A stretch of DNA of 64,000 bases. Source: Brucella anthropi ATCC 49188. Its GTDB lineage: Bacteria; Pseudomonadota; Alphaproteobacteria; Rhizobiales; Rhizobiaceae. The translations under genes and the position numbers were made by a program. Numbering within the stretch: the first letter of the stretch is position 1; every line of letters begins with the position of its first letter. Under the pieces are notes generated by a model. It made no database searches. It was not told the origin of the DNA and was given only the letters and a program-made list of their open reading frames with translations. Positions 43,208 through 53,108 of this stretch are shown one piece after another. The stretch spans positions 1,149,501-1,213,500 of the forward strand of contig NC_009667.1 of NCBI RefSeq assembly GCF_000017405.1, given 5' to 3'.

Positions 43208-43281
43208 TAGTGGTCTGATTCCGACATTTGCGTTCCCCTGATACAGACGTTGAGCAAATGTCGGAAGCTAAAAGACCACTA
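43208..43281. repeat. long inverted repeat 1 upstream of fdxA
   Basis: TAGTGGTCTGATTCCGACAT... (43208-43231) pairs with the arm 43254-43281 ending AAAGACCACTA; loop of ~22 bases. Confidence 0.8.
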
Positions 43282-43295
43282 ATAAACCCATGGAT

Positions 43296-43373
43296 CTAGT
43301 GGATTTTTCGAATTTGACGTTTGAAATGAGATTGATGTCGGACGGGTATCAAACGTCAAATTCAATCCACTAG
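43296..43373. repeat. long inverted repeat 2 upstream of fdxA
   Basis: CTAGTGGATTTTTCGAATTT...ACGTTTGA (43296-43324) pairs with 43349-43373 (TCAAACGTCAAATTCAATCC, then ACTAG), loop ~24 bases. Both elements share the CTAGTGG / CCACTAG-type tips. Confidence 0.8.
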
Positions 43374-43515
43374 CAACCATTTCCGTGCACAGTGACTTCG
43401 TGGCGAGATATTCCAAAGCCCCGAGCCGATTGTCGGCTTGCCGGAGTATCGGCGCAAAGCTGTAGGATAGATAAGCCGCCTGTTCTGGAATTCGGGCGGC
43501 AACAGGAGTTCGACG

Positions 43516-43854
43516 ATGACGTATGTCGTGACCGATAATTGCATTCGCTGCAAATATACGGACTGCGTCGAGGTCTGTCCGGTCGATTGCTTCTACGAAG
43601 GCGAAAACATGCTCGTCATCAATCCCGACGAGTGCATCGACTGTGGCGTATGTGAACCGGAATGCCCTGCCGAGGCGATCAGCCCCGACACCGAGCCGGG
43701 CCTCGACAAGTGGTTGGAATTGAATACGGAATATGCGGCAAAATGGCCCAATATTACCGCGAAGAAAGATGCCCTGCCGGAAGCCAAGGAAATGGACGGT
43801 GTGGCTGGCAAACTGGAGAAGTATTTCTCCGCCGAGCCTGGTAGCGGTGACTAA
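43516..43854 (+). CDS. fdxA: 7Fe ferredoxin (FdxA)
   Basis: A 112-residue ferredoxin of the [3Fe-4S][4Fe-4S] type. [55 protein letters not shown] shows both cysteine clusters, and the length is standard for the alphaproteobacterial FdxA. It carries electrons, possibly to radical or Fe-S enzymes. Lies between the helicase/S4 pair and carD, as in many Hyphomicrobiales. Confidence 0.95.
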   Translation: MTYVVTDNCIRCKYTDCVEVCPVDCFYEGENMLVINPDECIDCGVCEPECPAEAISPDTEPGLDKWLELNTEYAAKWPNITAKKDALPEAKEMDGVAGKLEKYFSAEPGSGD

Positions 43855-44417
43855 TACCCGGCCAGCATTGCGGGTACTGCTTGCAGGCTGTTGCGAGCTG
43901 GACGGTATTGTATAAGTATGTCTTCGTTCCGGAAGACTTTGCGCTCCAGGAACGTGTACGTTCAGCCTGGCAAGACTGCCAGGTTGTCCGACATTACAGG
44001 AATGCAGGATTTATCACTTGCTTTTTCTGCAATGCATCGGCAAAAGACGAATGAAATCACGGGAAAACGCTCATATTTTAGGCGTGTTGCATTGCCAGAT
44101 ACGACATATTTGGCAATTTGTTGATTCTTTCGCGAAATTGTGTTAGGTTGCTCCAATAATTTCGGTGACTGGACGTCAATTCGTGGCGCTATGCGTTAAT
44201 CTCTGAAAGGGCTGATCTTTAGTACCGGGCTGATGGCACCGGGGAAGATGATTGCGATTTGGCGTCGTCCCCCTCACCGTACACCCGGTCGGCTAGATTT
44301 GCCGTCAGATACGTTTTCAGTTCCAAGCCGACAAACAACTTCCGTGCTTCATTTCTCCGGAGCGCGGTCGAACATCATGTGTCAACCGGCGGGTCGCGCC
44401 GGGCACAACAGGGAGTA
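43855..44417. other. intergenic region upstream of carD
   Basis: 563 bases. It contains only short open frames without ribosome sites or family features; it presumably holds the carD promoter, but I cannot place it with confidence. Confidence 0.5.
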
Positions 44418-45008
44418 ATGAAGCGTATGTCATCCCAGCAGAAAAAGTCTCCAGTAGCGCGTGGCGGTTTCAAGGCCGGTGAGGCCATCGTGTATCCGGC
44501 TCATGGCGTTGGTCAGATCGTCACTATTGAAGAGCAGGAAGTGGCAGGCCACAAGCTCGAGCTTTTCGTAATCGATTTCGAAAAAGACAAGATGCGCCTG
44601 AAGGTGCCGGTTGCCAAGGCCGCTTCCATCGGTATGCGCAAGCTGTCGGAGACCGACTATGTTGAACGTGCACTCAAGGTCGTACAGGGCCGCGCACGTG
44701 TGAAGCGTACCATGTGGTCGCGCCGCGCCCAGGAATATGATGCAAAGATCAATTCCGGCGATCTGATCTCGATCTCGGAAGTCGTTCGCGATCTTTTCCG
44801 CGCTGAGAACCAGCCGGAACAGTCTTATTCGGAACGCCAGCTTTATGAAGCTGCCCTTGATCGTATGGCGCGCGAAATCGCTGCCGTGAACAAGCTTTCG
44901 GAAACCGAAGCTGTTCGTCTGATCGAAGCGAATCTCGCCAAGGGACCGAAGCGCGGCAAAGCCGACGCTGAAGCAGACCTCGATGACGATGAAGTTGAAG
45001 CGGCATAA
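44418..45008 (+). CDS. carD: CarD-family transcriptional regulator (RNA polymerase interaction)
   Basis: A 196-residue CarD protein. The N-terminal RNAP-interacting domain is GGFKAGEAIVYPAHGVGQIVTIEEQEVAGHKLELFVIDFEKDKMRLKVPVAKAASIGMRKLSE. The helical DNA-binding part follows (RARVKRTMWSRRAQEYDAKINSGDLISISEVVRDLFR, then LYEAALDRMAREIAAVNKLSETEAVRLIEANL). ATG 44418 has GGGAG just upstream. An acidic tail (DAEADLDDDEVEAA) closes the protein. CarD stabilises open promoters, including rRNA promoters. A terminator follows. Confidence 0.95.
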   Translation: MKRMSSQQKKSPVARGGFKAGEAIVYPAHGVGQIVTIEEQEVAGHKLELFVIDFEKDKMRLKVPVAKAASIGMRKLSETDYVERALKVVQGRARVKRTMWSRRAQEYDAKINSGDLISISEVVRDLFRAENQPEQSYSERQLYEAALDRMAREIAAVNKLSETEAVRLIEANLAKGPKRGKADAEADLDDDEVEAA

Positions 45009-45037
45009 GCAGCTTTACTTCTCTTTCTTTTAAAAAG

Positions 45038-45068
45038 GCCCGGCATTATAGCCGGGCTTTTTTTCTCG
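45038..45068 (+). terminator. terminator after carD
   Basis: GCCCGGC / GCCGGGC stem, six-base loop, eight T's. Confidence 0.9.
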
Positions 45069-45224
45069 ATTGAGAAGAGTTCGCCTGCGTCATTCTCCGC
45101 GTGATGGAAAGCAGATTGCTTCAAAATGCATTGCGTCGAGCGGCTGGCGACTTGCTCGATCTGTTGGACCGGCGCTCAAGAGTTGTTTGCCCTTGTATGT
45201 CTGGGGATGTCGGTGTCTGACCTG

Positions 45225-46109
45225 CTAAGATATTGTTTGGCCATTCAATAGCCCCACAAATCCCTGTATTGCCCTTCGCACGTGATCGCATAGCAGGCGG
45301 ACGCGCCTTGTTTGTCGGGTATCGCTATGGGTCAGTAGCCAGATATCGCCTACACAGGAACTGGCAGTTCCGGGTACGCGGATGAGTTTCGGTTCGCTAT
45401 CGCCAAGAAAGCATGGGAGAAACGAGATGCCCATCCCAGCCCGCGTTGCTTGAAACTGTGATCCTATCTCCGCAAAGCGGACCGGATTTGCAGCCATTTT
45501 AATCCCGGTCGCTGACTCCCAATCTGATGGAACATGTTCGTTTGGTCCCAGCAACCAGGTTGCGGAAGCTGGTGACGGTTGTGTCATCAGATTTCGATGA
45601 ATGTAGAATGCCATATGGAATTGGCAGAGTCTTGTTCCGTATAAATTGTCGGGTGGCGTCTTCCCGCCAACGACCACACGCAAAGCGACATCAGCTTCGC
45701 GGTTGACGAGATTAATCATTGACGTCGAGCCCACGATTTCCAGCCCAATGTCTGGATAGGCGGCCTTGAAATCTGCGAGGGATGGCATCAGCAGGTCAGT
45801 CGCCATTGAAATCGGGAGCGTGAACCTCAGAGGCCCGGAGACACGCTGATCCCGCCCAAAAATCCGAGCCTCGATCTGGGATGAGGCTGTCGCCATCTGT
45901 CCTGCGAGTTCAACAATGTCGCTTCCCGCATCCGTAAGCCGGTATCCGGATGCCAGCCTGTCGAACAGTTTTGTTTCCAGTGTTTCTTCCAGCCGACTGA
46001 TACCACGTATGATCGTGGCATGATTGACGTCCAACGCATCTGCTGCAGCGCGAACCGTGCCGCCCTGAGCGACCGCGAGAAACATGCGAACCTCATTCCA
46101 GTGATCCAT
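45225..46109 (-). CDS. LysR-family transcriptional regulator
   Basis: A 294-residue LysR regulator. The N-terminal helix-turn-helix is DHWNEVRMFLAVAQGGTVRAAADALDVNHATIIRGISRLEETLETKLFDR, followed by the substrate-binding domain (GPLRFTLPISMATDLLMPSLADFKAAYPDIGLEI). ATG 46109 is preferred to GTG 46124. It is divergent from an SDR gene, the typical LysR activator layout, and an 18-bp palindrome lies in the gap. The pair separates carD from rpoH2 and may have been inserted. Confidence 0.92.
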   Translation of the reverse strand: MDHWNEVRMFLAVAQGGTVRAAADALDVNHATIIRGISRLEETLETKLFDRLASGYRLTDAGSDIVELAGQMATASSQIEARIFGRDQRVSGPLRFTLPISMATDLLMPSLADFKAAYPDIGLEIVGSTSMINLVNREADVALRVVVGGKTPPDNLYGTRLCQFHMAFYIHRNLMTQPSPASATWLLGPNEHVPSDWESATGIKMAANPVRFAEIGSQFQATRAGMGISFLPCFLGDSEPKLIRVPGTASSCVGDIWLLTHSDTRQTRRVRLLCDHVRRAIQGFVGLLNGQTIS

Positions 46110-46191
46110 GGTGCGTTTTCTCACGAGGGTTGTGCGTTTATCTTCAGTTTAAACCTCCACGGGTTCGTCATATCTAGCTGTCAGGCAGGGT

Positions 46192-46209
46192 ATGCGCAAT
46201 ATCGCGCAT
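46192..46209. promoter_or_regulatory. candidate LysR binding palindrome
   Basis: ATGCGCAATATCGCGCAT, perfect 6-bp arms, between the divergent lysR and SDR genes, about 46 bases upstream of the SDR start. Confidence 0.5.
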
Positions 46210-46254
46210 GGACCTGCGGCTCCCTGTCGTTCAACGAACCCAAGCGAGGATTTC

Positions 46255-47004
46255 ATGGGTAAGCTCGTTTCCAAAGTCGCCGTTGTCACAGGTGGTTCCA
46301 GCGGTATTGGATTTGCCATCGCACAGCGCTTTATCAAGGAAGGCGCGACTGTCTATATTGCTGGTCGTCGCAAGGCGGAACTTGAAGCCGCCGTAAATAA
46401 GCTGGGACGAGGTGCTACGGCAATTCAGGCCGACATATCCGATCTGGGTAGCTTGGATCGGCTATTTGAAACAGTCCAGAACGAGGAGGGTGGTCTCGAT
46501 ATTCTTGTCGCCAATGCCGGCGTTGTGGAATTGAGTTCGATCCGCGATGCTTCGGAAGATCACTTCGACAAGATGTTCGATATCAATGTGAAAGGTACAT
46601 ACTTCACCGTCCAGGGAGCTCTTCCCGTGATGCGTGACGGCGGTTCGATCATTCTTCTTTCTACATGTATGACAAGCAAGGGAACGCCGGGCTACAGCGT
46701 CTATAATGCTACGAAGGCGGCGGTGCGATCTCTCGCGCGTTCGGCGGCGGCGGAACTACTTGCAAACAAGATAAGGGTGAACACGCTAAGCCCTGGGCCG
46801 ATAGACACTCCCATTATTGAGTCGCAGGTCACAACACCGGAGGAAGCAGCGGCGTATCGCACGAACAGTGCCGCTTATGTGCCGCTGGGACGTCTGGGAC
46901 GCCCGGAAGAGCTGGCATCTGCAGCCCTTTTCCTTGCATCGGACGAAAGCAGCTTCTCGACGGGAACAGACCTTGTCGTCGACGGAGGATTGACGCAGAT
47001 CTAA
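46255..47004 (+). CDS. short-chain dehydrogenase/reductase
   Basis: A 249-residue SDR: NAD(P)-binding TGGSSGIGFAIA, DILVANAGVVE, the catalytic YSVYNATK region, and C-terminal GRLGRPEELASAALFLASDESSFSTGTDLVVDGGL. ATG 46255 has GCGAGGA upstream. The arginine in VYIAGRRKAEL suggests NADPH use. Divergent from LysR, so probably activated by it in response to an unknown substrate. A terminator follows at 47017. Confidence 0.9.
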   Translation: MGKLVSKVAVVTGGSSGIGFAIAQRFIKEGATVYIAGRRKAELEAAVNKLGRGATAIQADISDLGSLDRLFETVQNEEGGLDILVANAGVVELSSIRDASEDHFDKMFDINVKGTYFTVQGALPVMRDGGSIILLSTCMTSKGTPGYSVYNATKAAVRSLARSAAAELLANKIRVNTLSPGPIDTPIIESQVTTPEEAAAYRTNSAAYVPLGRLGRPEELASAALFLASDESSFSTGTDLVVDGGLTQI

Positions 47005-47332
47005 ATGAGATCTGACAAGTGGCCCGCTCTTTGAGTGGGCCACTTAGTTAAAATTCTATTGAATTTTGCAGCCAGTCATTAACCTTCCTAGTCATCTTCC
47101 TGCATTGTCAGAGATTTATCCTTGCTTGGTGGGAACCTGATCGCAGCTGACGCGTTCTCCCAGACACCAGTTCGTAAACGGGTTTGTTTTGCGGCGTAAC
47201 TACTTTGGCCAAAGAATAGGCCTAGCGGGGAGTTTTGGGCGAATTCGCAAGTTTGTCCAATGAGTCTTTGTGGGACTGGCATATCCTTCCACTGAACGCC
47301 CGATGGGCGTGAGTTCAGAACAGGAGAACCAG
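47005..47332. other. intergenic region before the sigma-32 gene
   Basis: 328 bases holding a terminator (47017-47045) and otherwise nothing I can support. Confidence 0.55.
47017..47045 (+). terminator. terminator after the SDR gene
   Basis: AAGTGGCCC / GGGCCACTT perfect 9-bp stem with an 11-base loop; only a short T-run. Confidence 0.75.
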
Positions 47333-48268
47333 ATGAAGCAGTCATCCATGAGCAGTTCTTCCGCAGTTCCAGCCAATCGCATACCTATGGTTGCGCGTAG
47401 CCTCCCAGCGACAGCAGCCTCTTCTCAGTCAATGATCCGCAGCGCAATGTCGGCTCCCTATCTTGAGCGCGAAGAGGAACGAGCCCTCGCCATTCGCTGG
47501 AAGGAACTGAAAGATCAGGACGCACTTCACCGCATAACATCCGCACATATGCGACTGGTCATTTCCATGGCCGGGCGCTTCCGCAAGTTCAAACTGCCGA
47601 TGAACGATCTCATCCAGGAAGGCTATGTCGGCCTTCTTGAAGCTGCTGCCCGTTTTGACCCCGAACGGGAAGTGCGCTTCTCGACCTATGCATCGTGGTG
47701 GATTCGTGCGTCTATGCAGGATTATATCCTGCGTAACTGGTCCATCGTGCGCGGCGGAACAAGTTCGGCGCAAAAGGCGCTGTTCTTCAATCTGCGGCGG
47801 CTTCGTTCAAAATTGGCTCAGTCCGACGACAATATGACCAAGGCCGAGATGTATCGCGAAATTTCCGATCAGCTGGGCGTTTCGACAAGCGATGTCGAGA
47901 TCATGGACAGCCGTCTTTCGGGGCCGGATAGCTCCTTGTCGGCACCAGTGAACAACGAGGAATCGGGTGCAGTGCGTCGCATGGATTTTCTGGTTGACGA
48001 CCATCCCTTGCAGGATGAGATCGCCGAAAGTTCCATCGATATGGAACGTCGCAATCAATGGCTCAATGTTGCTCTCGATACGTTGAACGAGCGCGAATTG
48101 CACATTATTCGCGAGCGTCGCCTTGATGATGACGGCGTGACGCTCGAAGCGCTGGGCGAAAAGCTTGGTATTTCCAAGGAGCGGGTGCGACAGATCGAAA
48201 GCCGTGCGATGGAGAAGCTGAAGATTGCCTTGTTGAGCCAGCACGAACTGGCAGCCTATCAGGCGTAA
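47333..48268 (+). CDS. rpoH2: RNA polymerase sigma-32 factor (RpoH2 type)
   Basis: A 311-residue heat-shock/stress sigma factor. Region 2 (DLIQEGYVGLLEAAARFDPEREVRFSTYASWWIRASMQDYILRNWSIVR), the RpoH box SSAQKALFFNLRRLR, and region 4 (TLEALGEKLGISKERVRQIESRAMEKLK). The N-terminal 45 residues are Ser/Ala-rich. ATG 47333 has AGGAG six bases upstream; the longer frame from 47270 is not supported. Brucella and its relatives have two RpoH; position after fdxA/carD and the extended N-terminus suggest the second copy, involved in oxidative and envelope stress. Confidence 0.9.
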   Translation: MKQSSMSSSSAVPANRIPMVARSLPATAASSQSMIRSAMSAPYLEREEERALAIRWKELKDQDALHRITSAHMRLVISMAGRFRKFKLPMNDLIQEGYVGLLEAAARFDPEREVRFSTYASWWIRASMQDYILRNWSIVRGGTSSAQKALFFNLRRLRSKLAQSDDNMTKAEMYREISDQLGVSTSDVEIMDSRLSGPDSSLSAPVNNEESGAVRRMDFLVDDHPLQDEIAESSIDMERRNQWLNVALDTLNERELHIIRERRLDDDGVTLEALGEKLGISKERVRQIESRAMEKLKIALLSQHELAAYQA

Positions 48269-48313
48269 GCTGTTACAATCAGCGCAACACAAGTAGAGGG
48301 GCCGAACGGCTCC

Positions 48314-49018
48314 TTACTTTTGTGGTTCGGTGGCCTTGCCTTCAAGCCGTGACGACCAGTCCTCGACCTTGCGATTTTCGAGGCGGCGCACGGCATAGCG
48401 TTTCCAGCTGTCGGCGAGGTGCGAAAGCTCCGCCATCACGGACAGTTCGTCATAGTTCAACGTGTCGACATAAAGCAGGTGCCAGACACGATGCAGTGTC
48501 CAGTTTGGTGAAAGGCGGTCGGCGAGGATCATCGAATCGCCAGCTTCAACATTGCCTTCTTCCAGAACACGATAATACCAGCCTGTCCGCCCCGTCTTCT
48601 GCACGCGCACGGCCATGTCGGCGGTTGCAAAGCGTTCGTTCAGTTTCCAGCAGGGCTGGCGGCCCTGTGAAACCTCGACAAGTGCACTGCCGAGCCGGAA
48701 CCTGTCGCCTACGGCGACATTGTGCTCGTTCAGACCCGATGTGGAGATGTTTTCGCCGAAAGCACCACGCGCGCTCAGACGCGGGTTTTCGCCGATCTCT
48801 TCGCGCCAGACCGCATAATGATCGTGCGGATAATGATGGAGCGCTTTTTCCGGTCCACCATGCACTTTCCGGTCGCCCTGCGCATCGCAGTCCAGCCCCT
48901 CGAAAGTCACGCGGACTTTGCCAGTAACTGGCTGTTTGTCGATGCCGCTTGGAACGCTACGCGGTCCGAGAGGAGCGATTTTTCCGGCAAGGACAGAGTG
49001 GATGCATGTTTCCGTCAT
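48314..49018 (-). CDS. MOSC-domain protein (YiiM-like)
   Basis: A 234-residue MOSC-domain protein: the conserved cysteine in SQGRQPCWKLNERF, GDRKVHGGPEKALHHYP, and GAFGENISTSGLNEHNVAVGDRFRLG. MOSC proteins bind molybdenum cofactor; YiiM/YcbX types reduce N-hydroxylated compounds. The start is ATG 49018 (a GTG lies one codon earlier), six bases after the M48 gene stop, so both are on one transcript. Substrate unknown. Confidence 0.88.
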   Translation of the reverse strand: MTETCIHSVLAGKIAPLGPRSVPSGIDKQPVTGKVRVTFEGLDCDAQGDRKVHGGPEKALHHYPHDHYAVWREEIGENPRLSARGAFGENISTSGLNEHNVAVGDRFRLGSALVEVSQGRQPCWKLNERFATADMAVRVQKTGRTGWYYRVLEEGNVEAGDSMILADRLSPNWTLHRVWHLLYVDTLNYDELSVMAELSHLADSWKRYAVRRLENRKVEDWSSRLEGKATEPQK

Positions 49019-49024
49019 CACGAC

Positions 49025-50455
49025 CTACTCGCTGATCAGCTTCACGCGGTCACCGACCGAAACCGTCGCCCCTGCCGACATGGCATTGAGAAGGCGGAAC
49101 AGTTCCAATTTGCGGGTGGTGCCCTGCATGCGTGCCGACAGGCTGGCCAGCGTGTCGCCCGGCTTCACCGTCACGACGCGGATGCGCAGCGGCTTGATGG
49201 CGTTCTGTTCGGCAGGCGACAGCAAGCGGAAGGATTGCGTGACCGTCTGCGAAGCAGGCAGAAGGGCGTTGCTGCCTTTCGGTGCTGCTGTCAGGAAGCG
49301 ATAGACCTTGTTGTTTGCACCGATGACCACAATGTCGAACTGCCACCGGTCGGCGCTGGCGCGCGCAGTCGCGGCGGGCAACCCGTTGATGGTGGTGGTC
49401 TGGATCGAACTGTCGTCGAGACCGGTTACCCAGCCCGAGCGGATATAGTCGGCAAGGTTTGATCCCGCCGGAAGAGATGCGCCATCGAAACGAATGGCAA
49501 CTTCGCCGGGGCCGCTTGCCATGACCGCATTGGCCGAATTGTCGATGGTGAAGCCATCTGGTGCGCGGAAAGTGACACCGAGCTTCGGATGGATGAAGGT
49601 CTGTTCGCGGACATAACCTTCATTGGGCGAGTCGCCGTAGAGAAGGCCGTCAATTCCGTTGAGGAAGGAATCGCGATCGGTTGTGCCGACGCCGGGTGCG
49701 CCGATGCGGCGTGCATGACCAAGCGCAAGCTGGATGCGCTGCGGCGTTGCCGGATGGCTTGCAAGAAAGTCGAGGCTGGCATCGGTCGCGCCCGAAACCG
49801 AACGAAAGCCCTGATAGGCTTCCATAGATTGCAGGAAACGCGCCGAAGCGAACGGATCGTAACCGGCTTCGCCGATCATCTTGATGCCGATGGCATCCGC
49901 CTGCAATTCCTGATTGCGCGAGAACTGCGCAAGCCGAAGCTTGCCGCGCAGGGCTTCCTCGCGGCTGGCAGATTCATTGTGTAACACTTCGCTGGCGACA
50001 CGTCCGGCGATGGCCGTTTCGGCTTCCTTCTCCTGGCGCAGAATGCCGTGATTGGCGATGACATGGCCCATTTCGTGGGCAATCACGGCGGCGACTTCGG
50101 AAGAGTCGTTGGCGAGTGCAAGCAGGCCGCGCGTAACGTAGAGATAGCCGCCCGGCAATGCGAAGGCATTGATATTGGGACTATCGAGAATGGTGATGCG
50201 ATAGGTCTGGTCCGGCTTGTCGGTAACCGTCGTCAGCTTGCCGACGATCTTGGCCACCATACGTTCAAGCCTCTGGTCCTTGTACTCGCCGCCATAGGTC
50301 GCGAGAATGCGCGGATGTTGTTGCGCACCGAGCTGCGCCAGCCGGTCATTGCGCGTCACATTGTCGACCGTCACGGGATTGTCGGAAGGCTGCAGTCCAA
50401 GATCCTTGCTGGAATTGATCGACTGGCAACCTGAAATCAGGGCGACCGCAAGCAA
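49025..50455 (-). CDS. M48 metalloprotease lipoprotein with LysM-like C-terminus
   Basis: A BepA/LoiP-type zinc protease: HEMGH with the following IANHG, and the downstream glutamate in ELQADAIGIKMI. A LysM-like region closes the protein (VVTVKPGDTLASLSARMQGTTRKLELFRLLNAM). The lipobox LISGC gives a lipid-modified cysteine. The frame starts at TTG 50455, but only nine residues precede the cysteine; the reading frame continues upstream with a good signal-peptide continuation (WRKPAIGLGLLAVALISGC) and no ATG, GTG or TTG. A CTG at 50557 with GAGG eight bases upstream could be the true start. Acts in outer-membrane protein quality control (inferred). Confidence 0.87.
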   Translation of the reverse strand: MLAVALISGCQSINSSKDLGLQPSDNPVTVDNVTRNDRLAQLGAQQHPRILATYGGEYKDQRLERMVAKIVGKLTTVTDKPDQTYRITILDSPNINAFALPGGYLYVTRGLLALANDSSEVAAVIAHEMGHVIANHGILRQEKEAETAIAGRVASEVLHNESASREEALRGKLRLAQFSRNQELQADAIGIKMIGEAGYDPFASARFLQSMEAYQGFRSVSGATDASLDFLASHPATPQRIQLALGHARRIGAPGVGTTDRDSFLNGIDGLLYGDSPNEGYVREQTFIHPKLGVTFRAPDGFTIDNSANAVMASGPGEVAIRFDGASLPAGSNLADYIRSGWVTGLDDSSIQTTTINGLPAATARASADRWQFDIVVIGANNKVYRFLTAAPKGSNALLPASQTVTQSFRLLSPAEQNAIKPLRIRVVTVKPGDTLASLSARMQGTTRKLELFRLLNAMSAGATVSVGDRVKLISE

Positions 50456-50709
50456 GCCAAGACCGATGGCTGGTTTCCGCCAATTGTGCTGCGTCCATTC
50501 TGGCAGGGAGATGGGTAGACACAGGAAGGCCCGGGAACGGGTCGATTGACGGAACAGTATTTTATCCTCGCTTCTGAATCAGATTGCTTGATCCGGGGCC
50601 AAATCTAGCCACAGACCAGAAAGCGTACAAGCCGTACATGGGCACTATAAGAAAGCTGTAGCCGGTTCTTCCGGCAGATTGCGAACAAAATATGTCCGCA
50701 ACCGTAACT

Positions 50710-51486
50710 CTATTTGAGGTTTAGCGCCGAATTCTGCTTTTCGCCGATATAGTGCCGCAATGCTTCCGGTCCAGTCGGAGAGAGTAGTTCAGTGGCGGGG
50801 CCTATTGCGGAAATCCGGCCACTGTCGAGAAAAAGCAACACCGCGTCGAGATAGAGCGCATCTTCAGGCGTATGGGTCACCATCAGCACCATCATACGGG
50901 TTTCAAGTTGAAGCTCCCTGACAAGATCCAGCATCTGGTGTCGTAGCGCTGGGCCAAGCGAGGCAAAGGCTTCGTCAAGGAGCAGAACCGGGCGCTGGCG
51001 TATAAGAGCCCGGGCAATCGCCACGCGCTGGCGTTCGCCACCGGAAAGCGCTTCCGGCTTGCGCTGTTCTTTGCCTGCGAGCCCGACACGCGACAAAGCC
51101 TCCGCAATATCGGCGTGGTCTTGCGCGGAGAGCTTCAGGTTCGGCGAGCGTCCGAGGCTGACATTCTGTTCGACGGTCAGATGGGCAAACAGGTTGTTTT
51201 CCTGAAACACCATCGAAACAGGCCGGTCCGCTGGCGAAAGTTCACTGACGTCTTTATCGCCGATGAAGATGCGACCGGATTGCGGAAATTCGAAACCGGC
51301 AATCAGGTTAAGAAGTGTCGACTTGCCCGAACCGCTTGGTCCGACAATTGCAGCAATAACACCGCCCTCTATCGTCGCATCGAAATGCATGGCGGTTTCA
51401 CCATAGCTGAAACGAACGTTATCAAGGCGAATTTCGGCGAGGACGTTTATTGGGGCGTTCATCGAGGCATCCATCCGGGCATTCAT
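50710..51486 (-). CDS. thiQ: thiamine ABC transporter ATPase
   Basis: A 258-residue ABC ATPase: Walker [11 protein letters not shown]-loop [20 protein letters not shown], signature [17 protein letters not shown], Walker [27 protein letters not shown]. The chosen ATG 51486 overlaps the thiP stop by four bases; the open frame runs further upstream inside thiP. A short Met-rich lead ([12 protein letters not shown]) precedes the fold. Last gene of the thiBPQ operon under the TPP riboswitch at 54160. Confidence 0.95.
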   Translation of the reverse strand: MNARMDASMNAPINVLAEIRLDNVRFSYGETAMHFDATIEGGVIAAIVGPSGSGKSTLLNLIAGFEFPQSGRIFIGDKDVSELSPADRPVSMVFQENNLFAHLTVEQNVSLGRSPNLKLSAQDHADIAEALSRVGLAGKEQRKPEALSGGERQRVAIARALIRQRPVLLLDEAFASLGPALRHQMLDLVRELQLETRMMVLMVTHTPEDALYLDAVLLFLDSGRISAIGPATELLSPTGPEALRHYIGEKQNSALNLK

Positions 51487-53108
51487 AGAGAAGGCGTTTC
51501 CTTTCGGGATGCGCGATCCGCGATCATCATCAATACGAGGCAAAGCAGCCCGAGAATAAGCGCCAGACCTGCCGCGTCGAATGTGCGATAGCTGCCCATG
51601 CGCTGCAAGAGGAGATAGGGCAGCGTCAAAAGCGCGTCACTGCCAAACAGGGCAATCGTGCCGAGATCGCCAAGGGAAAGTGCCATGGCAAAGGCGAAGG
51701 CCATGCCGAAAGGTTTGCGGATCGAAGGCCAGTCGATGAGCTGGAAACGGCTGATGCCGCGAATGCCCAACTGTGCGCAAAGCCGGTTGTGGCGGCTTGC
51801 TGCCGTATCCCACGCGGGGCGTAGAAGACGCACGGCAAAGGGCATGGCCATGGCCGCATTGACGCTGACGACCATAAACGGTGCCATCGCGAACGGATCG
51901 GTGAAATGACGAAGCAGGATGAACCAGCCGGCACCGATGACGATAGGCGGCATGACGAGGATCAGGCTGGCACCCGTATCGAAAATACTGGCGACCTTGC
52001 TTTTTTTCATCGCTTCACGTGCCGACACAAGCGCAAGTGACAGGATGACCGAGAGCAATGCCGCAGAAAAACCGAGGGCCAGACTGGTGCCAATGGCGCG
52101 CCAGACTGTTCTCTCGGTCAGAAGTCGCGCAAGATCTGCGGCGAGGCCGGAGATGACAACGCCGGCAATCGGCAGTGCGACATAGAGGAAACCTATGCCG
52201 ATGACGATGACGTTCGTAACACGTTCAGCTGTTGACATCTTGCCGTAGCGTCGCGGTGTCGCCGCGTGGGTGAAGCCTTCTTCAGACGGACTACCGGTCA
52301 TCCGCAGGGCCAGAAGGACCAGCAACGTCAATGCAAGCTGCGTGAAGGTGAGGGCGACCGCGCGACCCGGATCAAAATCGAAATGCAAGCTTTGATAGAT
52401 TGCGACTTCCAGCGTGGTGGCACGCGGGCCGCCGCCCAGCGTCAGCACAGTTGTGAAACTCGTCACGCAGAGCATGAACAGGAGGCCGATCATGCCCGGC
52501 AGATTGCGCCGGATTACGGGCCATTCGATGAGCCGGAAGCGCGCTCCATTGCCCATGCCAAGCTGCGCGGATAGTTTCCAGTAATCGGTTGGTATCGAGT
52601 CGTAGCCTGCAAGAATGAGACGGACAGCGAGCGGCATGTTGAAGAAAACATGGGCGATCAATATGCCCGTAATACCGTAAATGTCCGGTTGGAACGGATG
52701 TCCTGCGGCTTCTGACAGATGCGCAATGAACCCGTTGCGACCATAGATACTGGTGACGCCGAGCACTGCGACGAGTGCAGGCAGAGCAAGCGGCAGGGCA
52801 AACAGGCGCAGAATAAGCCCGCGCCCCGCAAAGCTCGCTTCGGCATAAAGTGCACGGGCGACCGGAACCGCAAACAGCACGGAAAGCAGGCTTGAAGCGA
52901 TCGCCTGCAGGATCGTGAAGCGCGCAACCCGCCACAGATAGGTGTCGAAATTAACCGCGGCGTCAAAACCACCGCGGCCCGCTTCGAATGCCAGTGCGAC
53001 AAGCGCACCACCGGCAAGCACGACCAGAAAGACAAGCGCCAGTACGCCCGCAGCCGGTCTGGCGGCGGGTGCGTCTTTCGAGCGGTGCTGTGCCGGGAAT
53101 GTCGTCAT
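51483..53108 (-). CDS. thiP: thiamine ABC transporter permease
   Basis: A 541-residue double-length permease (two fused halves), as usual for ThiP. Each half has an EAA-type coupling loop: [29 protein letters not shown] and [28 protein letters not shown]. About twelve hydrophobic helices. Overlaps thiB by four bases and thiQ by four. Confidence 0.95.
   Translation of the reverse strand: MTTFPAQHRSKDAPAARPAAGVLALVFLVVLAGGALVALAFEAGRGGFDAAVNFDTYLWRVARFTILQAIASSLLSVLFAVPVARALYAEASFAGRGLILRLFALPLALPALVAVLGVTSIYGRNGFIAHLSEAAGHPFQPDIYGITGILIAHVFFNMPLAVRLILAGYDSIPTDYWKLSAQLGMGNGARFRLIEWPVIRRNLPGMIGLLFMLCVTSFTTVLTLGGGPRATTLEVAIYQSLHFDFDPGRAVALTFTQLALTLLVLLALRMTGSPSEEGFTHAATPRRYGKMSTAERVTNVIVIGIGFLYVALPIAGVVISGLAADLARLLTERTVWRAIGTSLALGFSAALLSVILSLALVSAREAMKKSKVASIFDTGASLILVMPPIVIGAGWFILLRHFTDPFAMAPFMVVSVNAAMAMPFAVRLLRPAWDTAASRHNRLCAQLGIRGISRFQLIDWPSIRKPFGMAFAFAMALSLGDLGTIALFGSDALLTLPYLLLQRMGSYRTFDAAGLALILGLLCLVLMMIADRASRKETPSL

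Larger units (their letters stand above)
43000..43515. other. intergenic region with two long palindromes
   Basis: 516 bases before fdxA. It contains the two stem-loops described separately (43208-43281 and 43296-43373); no gene seen. Confidence 0.65.

Noticed and set aside
43891..44124. 77-codon open frame upstream of carD
   Set aside because: No ribosome site, no family resemblance and atypical composition; treated as intergenic.
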